Shown here in pieces: positions 60,629 through 64,000 of a DNA stretch of 64,000 nt (the stretch's first letter is position 1; every line of letters begins with the position of its first letter). Both the position numbers and the translations under genes were made by a program. The stretch is from positions 1 to 64,000 of the forward strand of contig CAJKRH010000003.1 in the NCBI GenBank assembly GCA_905202255.1, read 5' to 3'. Below the pieces are notes generated by a model, which saw nothing but the letters and a program-made list of their open reading frames with translations, did no database searches and had not been told where the DNA came from. The DNA is from an uncultured Ruminococcus sp. Lineage in GTDB: Bacteria > Bacillota > Clostridia > Oscillospirales > CAG-272.

Positions 60629-60664
60629 AACCGCCTGCGATTCAATCACGAACCGTAGGCGGTT
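60629..60664 (+). terminator. Terminator of the defence operon
   Basis: AACCGCCTGCG pairs with CGTAGGCGGTT (one G-U pair), then ATCTTCG. Moderately strong; ends the transcript just after res. Confidence 0.6.
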
Positions 60665-60789
60665 ATCTTCGCTCAACTATTGTTAAAGAAAGCGGAGAGA
60701 TCATTTTATCTCTGCGTTATTTCTTTGAAGTTTTGATGCTCCATCGGCATCACTGTCAACTCGTTCGTATCCTATCGGTAAAAACAAAA

Positions 60790-60809
60790 AGGACACCTTT
60801 CGGTGTCCT
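60790..60809 (-). terminator. tRNA-Ser terminator
   Basis: AGGACACC and GGTGTCCT with loop TTTC; on the minus strand followed by TTTTTGTTTTTACC. Confidence 0.8.
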
Positions 60810-60810
60810 G

Positions 60811-60870
60811 CGTTGGCGGAGAGGAAGGGATTCGAACCCTTGTGCGCTTTCGCGCAAACTGATTTCGAGT
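60811..60870 (-). repeat. Attachment-site direct repeat, second copy (inside intact tRNA)
   Basis: Identical over 60 bases to 42679-42738, ending in the anticodon-loop core GATTTCGAGT. Together they bound the 18-kb element carrying integrase and defence genes. Confidence 0.9.
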
Positions 60871-60902
60871 CAGCCCCGTTATGACCACTTCGATACCTCT
60901 CC
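60814..60902 (-). tRNA. tRNA-Ser (anticodon CGA)
   Basis: An 89-nt minus-strand tRNA with encoded CCA. Acceptor GGAGAGG pairs with CCTCTCC; anticodon stem CTGA/TCAG holds loop CTCGAAA with anticodon CGA, reading UCG; a long variable arm GCGC-GAAA-GCGC marks a class II serine tRNA; T arm AAGGG/CCCTT with TTCGAAT. It appears rebuilt from an element-borne 3' part and an adjacent 5' part. No promoter is adjacent; the nearest is upstream of the 5' half-copy at 61155. Confidence 0.95.
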
Positions 60903-61061
60903 ATATATGTTCACCCTCAAAAACAAGGGAAACAATCATTATTCAATTTTTTAGAAAACCCGTTAGATAAGTCGGTCAGAAAAATCATCAACCGAGCGAA
61001 AACCCAACAAAATCAAGGCTTTCCGGCGGTTTTCAGTGGCACAACTACTCAAATGTGTACA
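60903..61061. other. Short spacer between intact and half tRNA (possible remnant of a second element)
   Basis: About 160 bp with no gene. Bounded on each side by copies of the tRNA-Ser core, so it has the form of a drastically reduced integrated element. Contains GTTAGATAAGTCGGTC (60963-60978), loosely similar to sequence near the other end of the large element (about 42886-42905, opposite strand). Confidence 0.45.
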
Positions 61062-61104
61062 TGATTTCGAGTCAGCCCCGTTATGACCACTTCGATACCT
61101 CTCC
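61062..61104 (-). repeat. 5' half of tRNA-Ser (43-bp direct repeat)
   Basis: Identical to 60860-60902: anticodon core, anticodon 5' stem, D arm and 5' acceptor strand. The 3' half is missing, so it is not a functional tRNA. It most likely marks the original chromosomal 5' end of the gene. Confidence 0.9.
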
Positions 61105-61154
61105 GTATATAAGAATGAGGCAAAACCGATTTATGCGCCTCACTTTGCTAAAGC

Positions 61155-61183
61155 ATTATAGCACATAAAATCGGTTTTGTCAA
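61155..61183 (-). promoter_or_regulatory. Original tRNA-Ser promoter
   Basis: Minus strand TTGACA (61178-61183), 17-bp spacer, TATAAT (61155-61160): a perfect consensus. Transcription would cross the 5' half copy and spacer before reaching the intact tRNA. Confidence 0.8.
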
Positions 61184-61218
61184 CGGGAAAAGTCCATACT
61201 TGAAAAAATTATTTTCTT

Positions 61219-63204
61219 TTATCTTTTTCCGTGCGGGTTACTGCTTCTTTTTTGCGGCTTTTTCGCATCATTTTTATCAGAATAACCTTTTGCGGGCGAT
61301 TTTCCGTTCCTCTCATTTTTGCGCGGCGGTTTGCCGTCGTTTGCGGGATTTCCGCGCTTCGCGCTTCCCTGCTTTGCGCCGACCTGTTTATATCCGCGCG
61401 TACCTGCGCTGTCAGGACGCACGAGACATTTTTCGCCATAGCCGATGAGGTCGCTTCTGCCTGCCTCGCGGAGCGCACGAAGCACTATAACGCGGTTTTC
61501 GGGGCGGAAATATTGCAGGAGTGCTCTCTGCTCCGCCTTTTCCGCAGGCGTTTTCGGCACATAAATCGGCTTCATCGTATATGGGTCAAGCCCCGTATAG
61601 AACATACAGGTCGACACCGTCCCGGGAGTCGGATAAAAATCCTGAACCTGCTCGGGATGTATTCCCTCCTCCTTGAGAAACTGCGCAAGTATTATCGCAT
61701 CTTTTATAGTGCTTCCCGGATGACTCGACATGAGATACGGCACGAGATATTGTTTCTTATCCATGCTTTTTGTCAGCTCATAGAAGCGCGCACGGAATTT
61801 CTTATAAACGGAAATATCAGGCTTGCCCATGGCAGTCAGCACTCCTGCCGAGCAATGCTCGGGTGCGACCTTAAGCTGTCCGCTGACATGATAACGCACG
61901 AGGTCCTTGAAGAAATCATCGTTTTTATCGAGAAGCATATAATCAAATCTGATTCCCGAGCGTATGAAAATTTTCTTTATTCCCTTTATTTCGCGCAGGC
62001 GGCGAAGAAGATGCAGATATTCGCTTTCGTCTACCACAAGATTCTTGCATGGCGTAGGCGCAAGGCACTTTTTGCCCTTGCACATGCCGCGCTTTTCCTG
62101 CCCGTTGCAGGAGGGGCGGCGGAAATTTGCCGTAGGTCCGCCGACATCATGGATATATCCCTTGAAATCGGGCATAGCGGCAAGCATTTTTGCCTCGCGG
62201 ACAACGGAATCCTCGCTGCGGCAGGTAATATATCTTCCCTGATGATAAGCTATGGAGCAGAAATTGCAGGCGCCGAAGCAACCGCGCACATGAGTTATCG
62301 AAAATTTCACCTCTTCTATCGCGGGAACTCCTCCCTGCGCTTCATATGACGGATGATAATTTCTCATATACGGCAGTTCATATACCGCGTCAAGCTCCTC
62401 CTGCGAAAGAGGAAGCGCAGGAGGATTCTGAACAACAATCCTGTCTCCGTGCCGCTGAATTACGGTTTTGCCGCGGAAAGCATCGGATTCATCCTGCTGA
62501 ATACGGCAGGATTTCGCATATGCCGCCTTTCCTGCAGGCGTATTTTCCTTTACCTGCTCAAATGAGGGACATTCCTCGCAGGGGCGATATGTATATTCGC
62601 TTGTTTTAACGGAATATGATGTGCCGCGTATATCGGTGAGCATAGAAATATGCTCGCCCTCATCGAGCCGCTTCGCTATCTCAACGCAGGAATGCTCACC
62701 CATGCCGAACATGAGCAGATCGGCATCACATTCTGTCAGTATCGAAGGGCGCACGCGGTCATCCCAGTAATCATAATGGGCAAATCGGCGAAGCGAAGCC
62801 TCCAGCCCGCCTATACAGAGCGGAATATCGCCGTAGAGACGGCGGATATTTTTGCAGTAAACCTCCGTTGCGCGGTCGGGACGCTTCCCTGCCTTGCCGC
62901 CGGCCGTATAATAATCGTTACTGCGCTTTCTCTTTGCGGCGGTATAATGCGCCACCATGGAATCTATATTTCCACCCGAGACGAAAAAGGCAAGACGCGG
63001 GCGACCGAACTGCATATAGTCGGCATCGCACTGCGGCTGTGAACATATGCATATTTTTAAGCCCGCGGCTTCAAGCACACGGGAGATTATTGCTATACCG
63101 AAGCTCGGATGGTCTACATAGGCATCGCCCGTGACGCAGACTATATCCGGCGCGTCCCAGCCGCGCTCAAGCATTTCTTTTTTACTTAACGGAAGAAAAT
63201 GCAT
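61219..63204 (-). CDS. ygiQ: YgiQ-family radical SAM protein
   Basis: A 661-residue protein. It opens MHFLPLSKKEMLERGWDAPD, with GLEASLRRFAHYDYWDD, SVKTSEYTYRPCEECP and the radical-SAM cluster motif RGCFGACNFCS (CxxxCxxC) at about 305-315. Late motifs APEHCSAGVLTAMGKPD and DFYPTPGTVSTCMFYTG are characteristic of YgiQ. The last 60 residues are a basic, low-complexity tail (SAKRGNPANDGKPPRKNERN). Reaction unknown; the family is conserved in anaerobes. AAGGAGA precedes the start; perfect promoter upstream. Confidence 0.93.
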   Translation of the reverse strand: MHFLPLSKKEMLERGWDAPDIVCVTGDAYVDHPSFGIAIISRVLEAAGLKICICSQPQCDADYMQFGRPRLAFFVSGGNIDSMVAHYTAAKRKRSNDYYTAGGKAGKRPDRATEVYCKNIRRLYGDIPLCIGGLEASLRRFAHYDYWDDRVRPSILTECDADLLMFGMGEHSCVEIAKRLDEGEHISMLTDIRGTSYSVKTSEYTYRPCEECPSFEQVKENTPAGKAAYAKSCRIQQDESDAFRGKTVIQRHGDRIVVQNPPALPLSQEELDAVYELPYMRNYHPSYEAQGGVPAIEEVKFSITHVRGCFGACNFCSIAYHQGRYITCRSEDSVVREAKMLAAMPDFKGYIHDVGGPTANFRRPSCNGQEKRGMCKGKKCLAPTPCKNLVVDESEYLHLLRRLREIKGIKKIFIRSGIRFDYMLLDKNDDFFKDLVRYHVSGQLKVAPEHCSAGVLTAMGKPDISVYKKFRARFYELTKSMDKKQYLVPYLMSSHPGSTIKDAIILAQFLKEEGIHPEQVQDFYPTPGTVSTCMFYTGLDPYTMKPIYVPKTPAEKAEQRALLQYFRPENRVIVLRALREAGRSDLIGYGEKCLVRPDSAGTRGYKQVGAKQGSAKRGNPANDGKPPRKNERNGKSPAKGYSDKNDAKKPQKRSSNPHGKR

Positions 63205-63233
63205 AATTTTGATTCTCCTTATTTGATAAAGTA

Positions 63234-63262
63234 ATTATACATTAAATTTCCGCTTCTGTCAA
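63234..63262 (-). promoter_or_regulatory. ygiQ promoter
   Basis: Minus strand TTGACA (63257-63262), 17-bp spacer, TATAAT (63234-63239). Confidence 0.8.
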
Positions 63263-63297
63263 CCGAGGAGATAATATAAAAATATTTTTATTTATTA

Positions 63298-63326
63298 TTG
63301 TAAAAGCGAAATATTTGTGATATAAT
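63298..63326 (+). promoter_or_regulatory. Promoter of the second GH78 gene
   Basis: TTGTAA (63298-63303), 17-bp spacer, TATAAT (63321-63326); CTAAGGAGA lies before the ATG at 63363. Confidence 0.7.
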
Positions 63327-63362
63327 TAACCTGAAATATTAGTTTTTTTCTAAGGAGAAAAC

Positions 63363-64000
63363 ATGGAAAATCTGAAAATCTATGACCTCACCGTAAATTA
63401 TCTGAAAAATCCCTGCGGGATAGACACCGTGCCGCGTTTTTCTTTCAAGGCGCAAAGCGGCATACGCGGCGATAAACTCGCGGAATTTACCGTAACGGTC
63501 AGTGCAAACCCCGATTTTTCCTCGCCCGTATGGCAGAGGCATTTCGGCTCGGAGGATGAAAGCGTCCTCATCAGATACGAGGGAGAAGCGCTCTCCCCGG
63601 TCACGCGGTACTATTTTTCCGTTGCGGCAAAGAGCGCGGCGGGTGCCGTGGGCAAAAACGAAAGCGGCACATTCGTCACAGGCAAGCTCTCCGAGCGTTG
63701 GAGCGGAAAATGGATAACTGCAAACTTCATCCGAAAGGAAGATTCGGCTTTTGCCGCACCTTATCTGCGCAAGACCTTTGATATTTCCGCGCCGGTAAAG
63801 GAAGCATATCTCACTATATGCGGACTCGGATATTTCGAGAGCTATATAAACGGCGAAAAGACAGGCGATGATATGCTCTCCCCTGCCTTTACGCGATATG
63901 ACGCGACAGATATGTATATGGTATACGATGTGAAGCGCCTGCTCACCGTCGGCAAAAACGCGCTCTCCGCCGTCCTCGGAAACGGCTGGTACAACTGCTT
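63363..64000 (+). CDS. Alpha-L-rhamnosidase GH78, N-terminal part (runs off window)
   Basis: The first 212 codons of an ORF still open at the window edge. It begins MENLKIYDLTVNYLKNPCGI with no signal peptide. Fibronectin-like and concanavalin-like segments follow the same order as the GH78 protein at 27907-30546: WSGKWITANFIRK, APYLRKTFDIS, CGLGYFESYING and VLGNGWYNC match WQAKWITGYFLRK, CGLGYFVCTING and VLGNGFYNC there. So the locus holds two paralogous GH78 enzymes. The catalytic domain lies beyond the window. Confidence 0.88.
   Translation, partial: MENLKIYDLTVNYLKNPCGIDTVPRFSFKAQSGIRGDKLAEFTVTVSANPDFSSPVWQRHFGSEDESVLIRYEGEALSPVTRYYFSVAAKSAAGAVGKNESGTFVTGKLSERWSGKWITANFIRKEDSAFAAPYLRKTFDISAPVKEAYLTICGLGYFESYINGEKTGDDMLSPAFTRYDATDMYMVYDVKRLLTVGKNALSAVLGNGWYNC

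Noticed and set aside
42739..60810. A complete integrative conjugative element
   Set aside because: Integrase and excisionase are present, but no relaxase, coupling protein or type IV secretion genes were found; at most a mobilisable element or genomic island.

Overview
The window looks like the chromosome of a strictly anaerobic, Gram-positive, Clostridia-type gut or rumen bacterium. The evidence is a cluster-rich [FeFe] hydrogenase beside a SpoIIE-type phosphatase, an AsnA-type asparagine synthetase, sodium-pump decarboxylase subunits, a c-di-AMP receptor, lipoprotein-type substrate-binding proteins, three plant-glycan rhamnosidases, AGGAGG ribosome binding sites, and many TTGACA-17-TATAAT promoters. 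No rRNA, ribosomal-protein or phage structural genes are present, so species cannot be named.

Layout. 1-7.3 kb: SpoIIE phosphatase and group-B-like [FeFe] hydrogenase; a tetR/membrane/acetyltransferase operon; asnA; and a riboswitch-like leader (yybP-ykoY type by eye) followed by oxaloacetate-decarboxylase-type beta and gamma subunits. 7.4-14.2 kb: a minus-strand operon for carbohydrate ABC uptake, ending in a lipoprotein nuclease of the staphylococcal-nuclease fold and a lipoprotein with a duplicated OB-like domain. 14.4-20.5 kb: RDD protein, HAD phosphatase, and a tight plus-strand operon of ABC exporter, DUF1854 protein, c-di-AMP receptor DarA and a propeller-like protein. 20.5-30.6 kb: GH106-like and GH78 rhamnosidases around an amino-acid ABC transporter and a DUF6056-like membrane protein. 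30.6-39.4 kb: tandem lipoproteins, HD and GNAT proteins, a heterodimeric ABC exporter under a MarR regulator, an XRE regulator and a nitrilase-fold hydrolase.

39.5-61.1 kb is an accessory region built on a tRNA-Ser(CGA) gene. One intact tRNA (60814-60902) is accompanied by three partial copies: 3' pieces at 40927 and 42679 and a 5' half at 61062. This pattern indicates repeated integration with the crossover near the anticodon loop. Left of the 42.7 kb site lie gene fragments (tyrosine recombinase, VOC protein, a truncated small regulator-like ORF). Between the 42.7 and 60.8 kb sites lies an approximately 18-kb element. It carries a DUF4143-type AAA ATPase, a repeat-rich gene-free stretch that could be an origin or transfer site, a ribbon-helix-helix (MobC-like) protein, an excisionase, a tyrosine integrase and a paralogous DNA-binding protein.

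The cargo of that element is the most interesting part of the window. Eight genes (48766-60611) on one strand, nearly all overlapping or closely spaced, encode an XRE regulator, a SNF2-type helicase with a degenerate PLD-like N-terminus, a DUF4391 protein, a four-helix membrane protein plus a DUF4868-like protein (resembling KwaA/KwaB of Kiwa), a type III Mod methyltransferase, an AbiJ-NTD4/HEPN-like abortive-infection protein, and a type III Res helicase-nuclease. This reads as a composite anti-phage locus in which type III restriction, a Kiwa-like membrane module and an Abi-like gene share one transcription unit. Family names were assigned by reading motifs, not by database search.

61.2-64.0 kb returns to backbone: YgiQ radical-SAM protein and the start of a second GH78 rhamnosidase that runs off the window.
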